Below are positions 11,401-19,548 of a stretch of DNA of 64,000 nt, one piece after another. Under the pieces are notes generated by a model. It was given only the letters and a program-made list of their open reading frames with translations, was not told the DNA's origin and searched no databases. The DNA is from Chitinophagaceae bacterium (GTDB taxonomy: Bacteria > Bacteroidota > Bacteroidia > Chitinophagales > UBA10324), in assembly GCA_016704325.1 (NCBI GenBank), contig JADJAG010000010.1, positions 62,001 to 126,000 on the forward strand. The letters are read 5' to 3'. Made by a program: the position numbers and the translations under genes. The stretch's first letter is position 1; each line of letters opens with the position of its first letter.

Positions 11401-14400
11401 ATTGCAATACGGTAACATTTACAGATCTCAGCACATTCATTTCCGGATCTATCAGTGGATACCTCTGGAATTTTGGTGATCCGAATAATACGACTTCCAC
11501 TGCTGCAAATCCAACATTCACTTACTTAAATGGCGGTACCTACAATGTAACATTAACTGTTACCGTTGGAACCTGCCAGGCGCAGATCATTATTCCGGTT
11601 ACTGTTGTTGGGCCGAGTATAACTGCAAGTATTGCTACGAGTGCCTGTAATGCACCCATTGCTTTTACTGCAACAGATAACGGTTCGAATCCTCCGGTTG
11701 TTAGCTGGAACTGGAATTTTGGTGATGCTACCAATTCTACGCTTCAGAATCCAACGCATACATTCCCTCCCCCCGGCCCTCTGTCGTATAATGTTACAGT
11801 TACTGCTACAAGCGGAGCAGGGTGTATAACAACAGCAACAGGAACAGTTACTATAACTCCTCCACCACCTCCGTTCAATCTCATCTTTAATTCTCCGGCA
11901 TGCGGAAGTGACCTGCTGGATGCCGGCAGCGGATATACTTCGTACCAATGGTACATGAGTGGCACGCCGATAAGCGGTGAAACAAATCAAACGTACCTGG
12001 CAACAGCTTCAGGTAATTACTATTGTGTTGTAACGGATGCAAATGGCTGCATCATACAAAGTAATACGGCAATGAGTATCATCAATCCGTTGCCGGTATT
12101 GAATGTTACAGCAAGCCCTCAACCGTTGTGTTCTAACCAGGCTATCACGCTTAACTCCGGTTTGACCGGAAATTATACGGTTAAATGGAAAGACCTTTCC
12201 AACAATTTACTGAATACCGGCTTCACCTATACACCTGGAATTTTGCCTCCCGGAACCTATACTTACAAAATCCTCGCAAAAGAGAATACAACCAACTGTG
12301 GAGATTCTGTACTCTTTACTTTTACAGTAGAAGCGGCACCAACGGTAACCATTACTAATTCAGATCCTGCCGGTATCTGTGCACCCAATCCGGTTACACT
12401 AACAGCAACAGGGCTTCCCGCATCAGTAAGTTATTTATGGAGTACAGGTTCCGTAGTTCCTGTCATTTCGGTGTATAGCGGTGGAAGTTATACTGTTACC
12501 GTTACCGATCCTGCCAATGGGTGCACCGCTTCTGCAACTGATAATGTCATCATCTTCCCAATGCCTGACCTGAGTATGTTGCCGATTGGCTGCGATTCAG
12601 GTTGTATCAATCCATTGGCGGATACCATTAACGGTCCTCCGGGAATGAGTATGTATGACTGGCAGATCAACAATGTCACAGTAAGCACGCTTCAGGATCT
12701 GGGCCTGAATAACATCAACATGCCTGTGTATGGTGTTCCTTACACCATAAAGCTGATTGCTACTACCGTGAATGGTTGTATTGACAGTACCACCTTCGAG
12801 TATACTCCGCGTGAATGTGATACTTCAGATTGTTACACGATGACGGATACGATCTGGTGCAACAGCGATGGTACCTGGTCCTTTCAGTTCATGGTGCAGA
12901 ATAATAATATTACGCAATCATTGTCCATCTTCCTCGGCAATTTCACCTATCCGTTTATGGTGAATAACCTGTCTTACTACTATCAGTTCCTTAACATTGC
13001 TCCGGGAGGAAACTCGGGATGGGTTCCTGCAACACCATTGATACTAAGTGCATTGCCCAATCAACAGATTCCCTCCACTTTCTGTTTTAATACTACGATC
13101 ATTTATCCTGATACCTGCTGCTACGATTCGCTGTGCATCGAGCTTCCGGATTGTGATCCATGCGAGAATATTGATGTGGTATCCACTGCCGATTCAACAG
13201 GATGTTGCCAGGATGTAACTCTGATTAATAATTTCACCGGAAATTATTTTACCGGCATACAGGTAATACCGGTAACACCGGGCGCAACCATTGCCTCTAC
13301 GCAACTTGGCGGACCGTATACAGGTACGTGGACCGGCTTTGGAAATCAATCATTGATGAACTTTCAACCACAGGTTGGTAATATCCCACAGGGAACATTA
13401 ACCAATTTATTCAACCTGTGCCTGAGCCTTCAGCCAAATACACCTAACCCGCAAAAGGTTGCCATCAACTGGATGGTTGCAACGGCAGATGGTGACAGTG
13501 TAGTGTGCAGTGATACGTTGATTTTCCATTGTGATCCTCCTGTGCTGAATCCTTGCGGTGAGATTCATGATACCATCATCTGCCTTGGTGATGGTTCGTA
13601 CCAATACACCTTTACGTTGGTGAACAACAGCCCGTATCCCGTTCCAATGGCAGCCATTGATATGTTGACTCCTTTTGGTGCGAACTTCCCGAACCTGGTA
13701 TTTTTCTATAATCCGGTTATTGCGCCGGGTGATAGTGCGACACAGACCTTCACGTTTACACCATCACTTCCTGCAGGTTCTGAAATCTGTTACCACATCA
13801 CCTTGCTTGATAGTATCGGATGCTGCTGCCATGCAATTGATACTGTATGTTTCACACTTCCGGAATGTGATTCGCTCTGTGAATGTGGCACATGGGATTT
13901 ATTCTCTGTTGACCTCACTCCTACAGATCCAACCGTTCCAAATGTAATTACGGGTGTTGAATGCGGTGCCACCATGCCCAATGTGGCACAAGGCAGTGCG
14001 GTATCATTTTTTGCAGGAGGCTATACCTGTCAGGGAGATTCAGCCTGCACAGCAAACCTGTCCTGGAGCATTCCCGGAGGCACACCTTCTTCCGGTACGG
14101 GCTTACCTTTCTTCCTCCTGAACAATCCCGGAAACTTTACACTCACCATTATTGGCTCCTGCGGCGCCAATGCCTGCGATACCTGCACCATTAATTTTGT
14201 AGTGGATGAGAATTGCGGCTGTGGTGAATGGGAAGACTTTGATTTGACAATGAGCTGGCAGACTGCAGTTGGTTTTGAAACAATAGATCAGACGGCCCAG
14301 CATTGTGGCTCAGTGTATGACAACCTGGATCCGAATGCAACCATCAGCTTCAATGGCGGAGGTTATCTTTGCAATGGCAACGATGCAACCTGTGCTTCAC

Positions 14401-15191
14401 AGATTACCTGGAGTGTTACGGGTGGCAATGCCATACCTTCATCAGGAACCGGTTTGCCCAACTTCACGCTGAATGGAACCGGATCCTATGTATTGACCAT
14501 ATATGGCTATTGCGGTGGTAACTTATGCGACTCCTGCCAGTTTACATTTGTAACCGCGGATGAACTGTGTGCGTGCGGAACCTGGTCGCCATTTAATGTA
14601 ACCACCAGCAATGTTTCTTACATAAATCAGCCTTGCCATGGTACTTATAATTCTAAGATCGGGTTCCCGATTACCATGAGTGGTTCAATTGGTTGTATTG
14701 GCGGGCCCGGTTGCAGTGCAGACTATAGCTGGATCGTTAATTACAATAACACTCCATTGTTAAGTGGCGTATCCATGCCGGTTAACTTTACGCCAACGGC
14801 TGCCGGAACCTATACGGTGATTATCACCGGCTCATGCAATGGCAACGATTGTGAAATCTGCAGCTTCACGTTTAAGGTGAAAAATCCGGGACATGAGATT
14901 GGCAGTCCTTTGAGTAATCAATACAATTTGCCGGAATACATTAAGCTGAGCGCAGTTCCCAATCCGGCGCGTGATATAATAACACTGCAGCTCTCCGCAC
15001 CGGAACCCGAAAGTGGTGTGATAGGCTGGTACGATGAGCTGGGTATTGCACGCAAGCAGGAATTTACAGCATGGGATGGCAGTGAAACAACTATTGAAAT
15101 GAATGTGAGTGATCTGCCCGAAGGAATTTATTTCGTAAGGTTTGATGGAATCAACGGAAGCGGATTTGTGAAGGTGATCATCTTCAGGTAA
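8478..15191 (+). CDS. Giant secreted PKD/Ig-like repeat protein with T9SS sorting domain (paralogue 2)
   Basis: 2237-aa protein, paralogous over its whole length to the 2496-aa product at 157. The signal peptide of about 25 residues ends SLAQ. PKD-type domains (WDFGDG, WNFGDG, WNFGD) lie near residues 158-198, 912-945, 988-1028 and 1070-1110, followed by Ig-like modules. Only three of the C-terminal Cys-rich repeats (C.CG.W start, PSSGTG loop) are present, near residues 1797-2134, against five in the paralogue; this accounts for most of the length difference. The final 80 residues form a T9SS sorting domain (VPNPARD...EGIYFVRF...KVIIFR) very similar to that of the first protein. Probably a surface or extracellular structural protein; no enzyme motif is visible. 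Confidence 0.93.
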   Translation: MKTFLLRSLLLLGAFFCLQNSSLAQPYEKIEQDIKYPCDTLSQGGGTGESCVHVCLGDTVKYSTVLQGTYKWDLIGDGTILSGAGTNEITVVWNSPGQYFVVVTVTGSDGQPISLHLCVIVEPGVTAVIGFDPNLTIFNGCIKICNNTAVTFNSTGSFANIVSADWDFGDGFTTSTNGSVVTHTYNTPGTYTVVLTAHSACCSDTAQYCVIVDSLSGPDIYCISPVCGGTEAVQYCTNAVCSTYSWTINGGIIPGATNQNCVTVDWGAGPVGTLSLATTNCVPATCPVATVATIPIMPNGTFNIGGPIVACIGSTNTYSAPYIPGAQYTWTFTEPCGPSTTILPYSSPPYLQNLSFPCAGTYVIQCHMSNDVLECEGDATLTITVVDDFTISGPDSLCENSAGTFSALQNFLPFNCNWTTLPNVGTVSNSPNASFNFTAAGTYVITAVPAVANTSCVPSQSITVVVLPAPLQATISPNPLVCPATPYSYTASGSGPGVTYNWTSTGGITFNNPTANPVSATIPGVFTSGTITVTPVSSIGCPGLPTTIPVTGYATPTPSITGPSSSCPDTNMTYNISLTYPGSSAVNITINPSNAGVIVSQTATTVVIKWFVISPSQATITITETICGNLTGSFTTPIINILPLPIITAAATSGCNGVNTTLSGTGGVTYNWFLASGTSLGSGNPFSTPYVAPGNYYVVATAANGCKAIAYTQAATYPEPTVSITGPTSAACDPATGLFSPAVTLTTPNGPYTFLWSNGSTSYTTSVTNPGTYTVTVTTSNGCIKTQTHTVNCACGSPCPTCIDGGACDGNGILVSSQILTAPSGNSYLWSPGNQTTQTISTNIPGVLYSVVVTDNSNIPCPQTTYSFYLHCTNDTCPYSGNPTCTANTPIVTQGNPNCNNFTFQTNATCTGTASWNFGDGSFGASGNTVTHSYTQVGTYQVCYGFAGNPPCDPGASACTTITVPVAANFSTLINCNTVTFTDLSTFISGSISGYLWNFGDPNNTTSTAANPTFTYLNGGTYNVTLTVTVGTCQAQIIIPVTVVGPSITASIATSACNAPIAFTATDNGSNPPVVSWNWNFGDATNSTLQNPTHTFPPPGPLSYNVTVTATSGAGCITTATGTVTITPPPPPFNLIFNSPACGSDLLDAGSGYTSYQWYMSGTPISGETNQTYLATASGNYYCVVTDANGCIIQSNTAMSIINPLPVLNVTASPQPLCSNQAITLNSGLTGNYTVKWKDLSNNLLNTGFTYTPGILPPGTYTYKILAKENTTNCGDSVLFTFTVEAAPTVTITNSDPAGICAPNPVTLTATGLPASVSYLWSTGSVVPVISVYSGGSYTVTVTDPANGCTASATDNVIIFPMPDLSMLPIGCDSGCINPLADTINGPPGMSMYDWQINNVTVSTLQDLGLNNINMPVYGVPYTIKLIATTVNGCIDSTTFEYTPRECDTSDCYTMTDTIWCNSDGTWSFQFMVQNNNITQSLSIFLGNFTYPFMVNNLSYYYQFLNIAPGGNSGWVPATPLILSALPNQQIPSTFCFNTTIIYPDTCCYDSLCIELPDCDPCENIDVVSTADSTGCCQDVTLINNFTGNYFTGIQVIPVTPGATIASTQLGGPYTGTWTGFGNQSLMNFQPQVGNIPQGTLTNLFNLCLSLQPNTPNPQKVAINWMVATADGDSVVCSDTLIFHCDPPVLNPCGEIHDTIICLGDGSYQYTFTLVNNSPYPVPMAAIDMLTPFGANFPNLVFFYNPVIAPGDSATQTFTFTPSLPAGSEICYHITLLDSIGCCCHAIDTVCFTLPECDSLCECGTWDLFSVDLTPTDPTVPNVITGVECGATMPNVAQGSAVSFFAGGYTCQGDSACTANLSWSIPGGTPSSGTGLPFFLLNNPGNFTLTIIGSCGANACDTCTINFVVDENCGCGEWEDFDLTMSWQTAVGFETIDQTAQHCGSVYDNLDPNATISFNGGGYLCNGNDATCASQITWSVTGGNAIPSSGTGLPNFTLNGTGSYVLTIYGYCGGNLCDSCQFTFVTADELCACGTWSPFNVTTSNVSYINQPCHGTYNSKIGFPITMSGSIGCIGGPGCSADYSWIVNYNNTPLLSGVSMPVNFTPTAAGTYTVIITGSCNGNDCEICSFTFKVKNPGHEIGSPLSNQYNLPEYIKLSAVPNPARDIITLQLSAPEPESGVIGWYDELGIARKQEFTAWDGSETTIEMNVSDLPEGIYFVRFDGINGSGFVKVIIFR

Positions 15192-15210
15192 AATTGATTG
15201 GTGATAGGAT

Positions 15211-15250
15211 TAACCCCTGTTGAAATAGTTTTCAGCAGGGGTTATTTGTA
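15211..15250 (+). terminator. Rho-independent terminator after the second giant gene
   Basis: A 14-bp stem (AACCCCTG.TGAAA with its complement, one G-T pair) and a very short loop, followed by a T-rich stretch, 20 bases after the stop codon. The minus-strand operon ending at 15376 lies just beyond; its transcripts might use the same hairpin. Confidence 0.85.
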
Positions 15251-15375
15251 TACTTCGGCTAATCGTATCAAAGCGGGCACTTTGAAAACAGTGGGAAGAC
15301 TTTCATAGCTGCTGCATGCAGGCGATCCCGGAGAAAACGTTGGAGGTTCGTTGCATATAATAATGGATGCATGGC

Positions 15376-16104
15376 TTATCCATAAATTTCTACGTGAATG
15401 GATTTGCTTTCATAACCAAGAGAAACAATACGATGCTTTGCTTCATCAATCATTTTCCGCCAGCCGCATAAGTAGAAAGTGGCAGGTTGCCTGTTGGCAA
15501 AAAGTTGTTCATATACAGGATGCACATAACCCTTTAATCCGGTATAGGCTGGATCGTTTTCACGGGAGAGTGTCACCAAGTATTTGAAACCGGGAATCAC
15601 TGACTCCATGGCTTCAAATTCTTCCCGGTATAAAACATCTTTCATAAATCTGGAACCATACAACAGGTATATATGCTGGTGTTCCCTCGGATGTTCCGCC
15701 AAATCAAGCAACATGGATCGGTACGGAGCAACACCTGTTCCGGTTGCAATCATACAGATGTCTGTTGTAATTTGATTGGGTAACATAAAGTTACCGGCCG
15801 GCCCTTTGAATTGAACTGTTGATCCTTTGCGCAGTTCCTTCCAGAGATAATTGGTACCAAGGCCCTGCGGGGCATATACAATTACGAGCTCAAATTTATT
15901 CGTGCCATCAGGTCGTGATGCGATGGAGTAGCTTCTCCAGCGGTGATTCTTTTTTTGATGAATAGGCAGATCTATCGTGATGAACTGTCCGGGAATGAAA
16001 TGCAATACTTCGAGTTCGGGCACTTCAAAAAAGAACCGTTTTGTGTTTTCTGTTACATCCGTTATTGCAGTCACTATTGCCTTATGCCAGATATCAAGCG
16101 CCAT
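15376..16104 (-). CDS. FNR-type FAD/NAD(P)H-binding oxidoreductase
   Basis: 242-aa ferredoxin-NADP reductase-superfamily protein. The FAD-binding beta-barrel carries the flavin signature RSYS at residues 57-60. The nucleotide-binding domain has GTGVAP at 122-127 and YLCG at 211-214. This is the minimal two-domain form without a fused [2Fe-2S] domain, as in flavodoxin/ferredoxin reductases and the reductase parts of oxygenases. It is the last gene of the minus-strand nuo cluster, 72 bases after the small Ala/Pro-rich protein, and is probably co-transcribed with it. Because this operon lacks the NADH-oxidising NuoEFG module, a role in passing electrons from NAD(P)H to ferredoxin, or the reverse, is an attractive inference, but the sequence does not prove it. 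Confidence 0.85.
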   Translation of the reverse strand: MALDIWHKAIVTAITDVTENTKRFFFEVPELEVLHFIPGQFITIDLPIHQKKNHRWRSYSIASRPDGTNKFELVIVYAPQGLGTNYLWKELRKGSTVQFKGPAGNFMLPNQITTDICMIATGTGVAPYRSMLLDLAEHPREHQHIYLLYGSRFMKDVLYREEFEAMESVIPGFKYLVTLSRENDPAYTGLKGYVHPVYEQLFANRQPATFYLCGWRKMIDEAKHRIVSLGYESKSIHVEIYG

Positions 16105-16176
16105 GCTATTGGAGTATTGGAAAGATAGTCATATAACCTCGCTGAGAAAAAGAATGTTCCGAATACGGCAAAGATA

Positions 16177-16578
16177 TTATTCCTGTTTTGTTGTATTGTA
16201 TTCGTAGTATGGAACCTCATCATGCGATTCCCTATCTTTTTGTTCCCAATAGGCAGGCGTCACAATATGGCCATTAGCTGTTCGCAGCAATCGTCCAAAG
16301 AGCGCATTGACAGGGTTGAACGTGAGATCTGTTACACCGATGGTATAAGTATCCGGTAAAGGTGGAGGTGCTTCAGCAGGTTCAGTGGTGGCAGCGGCGG
16401 CAGCTGCTTTTGGCGCGGCAGTTTTTGGTGGTGGCGACTTCACCACTACAACGGTATAACCATTCCCAGTCAATAGCGGCTTCAGGAATTCAACCCTGGC
16501 GGGAGTTGCATTTTTTTCGACAATGGCACATTTAAATCCGTCCAGGTCTTCAAATTCATGATTCTTATTAATGGCCAT
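16177..16578 (-). CDS. Small Ala/Pro-rich hypothetical protein at the end of the nuo operon
   Basis: 133-aa protein of unknown family. Residues 1-50 look folded (FKCAIVEKNATPARVEFLKPLL, with VVVVK following). Residues 50-75 are a low-complexity linker rich in Ala, Pro and Thr. The C-terminal part holds YTIGVTDLTFNP and a Tyr-rich acidic tail. There is no signal peptide or membrane segment. It starts 15 bases after the nuoN stop, so it is in the same transcript; its function is unknown. Confidence 0.7.
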   Translation of the reverse strand: MAINKNHEFEDLDGFKCAIVEKNATPARVEFLKPLLTGNGYTVVVVKSPPPKTAAPKAAAAAATTEPAEAPPPLPDTYTIGVTDLTFNPVNALFGRLLRTANGHIVTPAYWEQKDRESHDEVPYYEYNTTKQE

Positions 16579-16593
16579 TACACATCCGGATTT

Positions 16594-18003
16594 TTAGAAC
16601 GAAGTACTCAATGAGAAAATGTAATCATACAACAGCGTGGTAAAACCGATAAGGATAATACCGGCCATACAAGTCAGCAAAGAAATCCGTGGAAACAAAC
16701 TGATCTGCAGTTTCTCCATCGGTGTTTCATTCTTTTCCATAAACATCACTTTCACGATCCGCAGGTAGTAATACAAAGAGATGACCATGTTAAGTGCTGC
16801 AATAGTAATCAGCACAAAATTTCCTTTTCCCGCTCCGGCCATCAACAGAAAAAATTTACCGAAGAAACCGGCTGTTGGAGGAATTCCTGCCAGCGAAAAA
16901 AGAGATAGCGTCATCACCAACGCAAGCATTGGATTTGAAAGGTAGAATCCTTTGTAATCATCAATTTCTTCCTTACCGGTCTGCGCGCTTACCAATGCAA
17001 TCACCCCAAAGGCGCCCAGGTTGGAGAAGACATAGATCAGTACAAAATAGATTACAGATGCAGTGGCTTCCTGCGAACTACCCGACATACCGATCAAAAT
17101 AAATCCAACCTGCGCAATAGAAGAAAATGCCAAAAATCGTTTCAGGTTTTGCTGTCGGATCGCAAACAGATTTCCGATGATCATCGTGAGCACTGCCAGG
17201 AGGTACAACATATTGTACCATGTTTCCACCAATGGTTTAAAGACCGTAAAGAGTACGGAAGCCATCACAAACAGAATGGCACCTTTTGAAATTACTGATA
17301 AGTAAGAAGTAACTGCCACCGGTGATCCTTCATACACATCAGCCGTCCACAGGTGAAACGGAACGGCGGAAATCTTAAACCCGAAACCTGCCAATAAGAG
17401 TATAAAGGAGAATAACTGCAACGGGTTGCCATCTATCAGCATAGCAAGTTGTGCAAAGTTGAGTGTACCGGTTGTTCCATACAACATGGAAATACCAAAC
17501 AGCAACAATCCGGATGAAAACGCTGACGACATGATGAACTTCATTGCAGCTTCCGAAGACTTCCGCTTTTCGAGTTCAAAATTGGCAAGTGCTGCCAGTG
17601 GAATCGAAGAGAGTTCCAGCCCTAAATAAAACATCAGCAGGTTATTGCTCGAGAGCATAAAGAACATACCAAGCAACGTTGTAAGCAGCAACACGTAAAA
17701 TTCAACAATAAAATCCTTCTTCTTTAACCAGTCAGTGGCCTGCAGTGAAATCAGCAGCATACCAAGATTGAGAATGTTTTTTTCAAGCACAATCAATCCG
17801 TTGGTTACGTACATATCGCCAAATAAGGTGCCTTCCCTGTTGAAAAAGAAACCGCACAGGAAATTGATAAACAGCAACCCGTTGATGAGGTTGAGCAGGT
17901 ATGCAGGACTGCTGTTTTCCCGCGCGACATGGAGGATGAGCAGTATAAAGATGATGACCGTTACGATCAACTCCGGTTTCATTAGCAGCAGCGCTTCATT
18001 CAT
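16594..18003 (-). CDS. nuoN: NADH-quinone oxidoreductase subunit N
   Basis: 469-aa, very hydrophobic antiporter-like membrane subunit of complex I with about 14 transmembrane helices. The proton-channel core contains LGLELSSIPL with the conserved Glu, the Lys-containing KFIMSSAFSSG and GFKISAVPFHLWTADVYEGSP, and RQQNLKRFLAFSSIAQVGF. It lies 33 bases after nuoM in the usual L-M-N order. Proton pumping in the distal membrane arm is the known family role. The length fits NuoN (about 460-490 aa). Confidence 0.97.
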   Translation of the reverse strand: MNEALLLMKPELIVTVIIFILLILHVARENSSPAYLLNLINGLLFINFLCGFFFNREGTLFGDMYVTNGLIVLEKNILNLGMLLISLQATDWLKKKDFIVEFYVLLLTTLLGMFFMLSSNNLLMFYLGLELSSIPLAALANFELEKRKSSEAAMKFIMSSAFSSGLLLFGISMLYGTTGTLNFAQLAMLIDGNPLQLFSFILLLAGFGFKISAVPFHLWTADVYEGSPVAVTSYLSVISKGAILFVMASVLFTVFKPLVETWYNMLYLLAVLTMIIGNLFAIRQQNLKRFLAFSSIAQVGFILIGMSGSSQEATASVIYFVLIYVFSNLGAFGVIALVSAQTGKEEIDDYKGFYLSNPMLALVMTLSLFSLAGIPPTAGFFGKFFLLMAGAGKGNFVLITIAALNMVISLYYYLRIVKVMFMEKNETPMEKLQISLFPRISLLTCMAGIILIGFTTLLYDYIFSLSTSF

Positions 18004-18036
18004 AACGTAGTTACTCTTTAAGACTTCAGTTATTCA

Positions 18037-19539
18037 TTACTTCACAATGGCATTTCCCATTTGCAACATGATCGTTTCTGTTACGGGTGCAATAAGGTCA
18101 AACAACCAGAAGGGTGCCACACCAATGGCTACAATTCCAATTATGAGCAGTGATGCAGCCAGTTTTTCGTTCCAGGCAGCGTCAGCAAGATTTGAAAAAT
18201 GAGAATCGGTAATCGGTCCCATCACGGCCTGTCCTACAGCACGAAGAATATATACTGCTGTTACCACGATGGATGCGCAGGCAAGAATGGTGGCGATCCG
18301 GTAAAAGGTTTCTGCATTTTGCCAGGCTCCCATAAACACCGTCATCTCCGCTACGAAACCGCTGAAGCCAGGCAAACCCAGCGAACACAATCCGGCAATC
18401 ACAAACACGGTGGAGATGAACGGCATCACTTTCATGATACCACCGAGTTGGGCTACCATGCGCGTATGTGTGCGGGAGTAGATCATGCCGATGGCGGCGA
18501 AGAAAAGTGCTGTCATCAATCCGTGCGAAACCATTTGCATTACGGCGCCCGTGATTGCTGTTTCGGTAAGCATGCCGATACCGAGTAATACAAACCCGCA
18601 ATGGCTTACCGAAGAATATGCGTTGATATACTTTAAATCTGTTTGCATCATGGTGGCGAAAGCGCCGTAAATGATGGCAATGGTTGCCAGCAGCACGATG
18701 ATCCAGGCATATTCCTGCGCGGCCTGCGGCATCAGGTAGGTGGCCATGCGCAGACAACCGTAGCCTCCCAGCTTCATGGAGATACCTGCCAGGAACATAG
18801 ATGCAGCGGTAGGTGCAGAAGAGTGACCGTCAGGCACCCAGGTATGAAAAGGAAACAGGGCGGTAAAGACACCGAATCCTATAAAAGCAAAAGGGAAGAA
18901 AATGCGCTGCGCCTCTATGGGAATGTTCATTGCGGCGATCTGCAGCAGATCAAAAGTATGTGAGCCATTGCCGGTATTGGTATTGAAGTACAGGCCAAGC
19001 AGGCCAACGAGTACCAATGCGGATCCACCCATCAGCATCAAAGCCAGCTTCATGGCACTGTATTCTTTTTTCCCGCTGCCCCAGATGCCGATGAGCAAAA
19101 ACTTCGGGATTACCGCCACTTCAAGGAAGAAGAACATGGTAAACAGGTCGAGGGAGATAAAAAATCCGTAGGCACCCAGCGAAAGAAATATTAAGAGGAA
19201 GAAAAACTCCTTACTCATGGTTTCTTCTTTCCAGGAAACCAGGATGCCGGACAACACCACAAAGGCAGTGAGGAGAATCATGGCAATAGAGATTCCGTCC
19301 ACACCAATATGAAAGTTGATATTGAGGGGTGCAAACCAGGCATAGCTGGATTCGAAAAGCATCTGAGCATTATTGCCTGAACTGCGCTCACTCCAGTACA
19401 TTGCCAACAAAAACAGACCGGCTGCCAATTGTAACATGGCGCCCAGTAAAGAAATAACCCGTATCTGGATTATTCCACGTGAAAGCAGGATGCCGAGGGA
19501 AGTGATAAGCGGGATAAGCAGCAGGACTATGAGATTCAT
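18037..19539 (-). CDS. nuoM: NADH-quinone oxidoreductase subunit M
   Basis: 500-aa antiporter-like subunit of complex I. Family landmarks are FFFLEVAVIPKFLLIG, the antiporter core with GFGVFTALFPFHTWVPDGHSS and MKLGGYGCLR, and TDLKYINAYSSVSHCGF. About 14 transmembrane helices are evident. It begins 9 bases after the nuoL stop, showing tight operon packing. Its expected job is one of the proton-pumping channels of the membrane arm. Confidence 0.97.
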   Translation of the reverse strand: MNLIVLLLIPLITSLGILLSRGIIQIRVISLLGAMLQLAAGLFLLAMYWSERSSGNNAQMLFESSYAWFAPLNINFHIGVDGISIAMILLTAFVVLSGILVSWKEETMSKEFFFLLIFLSLGAYGFFISLDLFTMFFFLEVAVIPKFLLIGIWGSGKKEYSAMKLALMLMGGSALVLVGLLGLYFNTNTGNGSHTFDLLQIAAMNIPIEAQRIFFPFAFIGFGVFTALFPFHTWVPDGHSSAPTAASMFLAGISMKLGGYGCLRMATYLMPQAAQEYAWIIVLLATIAIIYGAFATMMQTDLKYINAYSSVSHCGFVLLGIGMLTETAITGAVMQMVSHGLMTALFFAAIGMIYSRTHTRMVAQLGGIMKVMPFISTVFVIAGLCSLGLPGFSGFVAEMTVFMGAWQNAETFYRIATILACASIVVTAVYILRAVGQAVMGPITDSHFSNLADAAWNEKLAASLLIIGIVAIGVAPFWLFDLIAPVTETIMLQMGNAIVK

Positions 19540-19548
19540 TTAGTTTTG

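Noticed and set aside
11553..11990. 145-codon minus-strand frame rich in Arg, Cys and Ser
   Set aside because: Composition is that of a mirror of Thr/Gly/Asn-rich repeats; it lies wholly within the second giant gene.
18182..18757. 191-codon frame on the same strand as nuoM in another frame
   Set aside because: Shadow of nuoM; His/Arg-rich composition without any hydrophobic or domain pattern.
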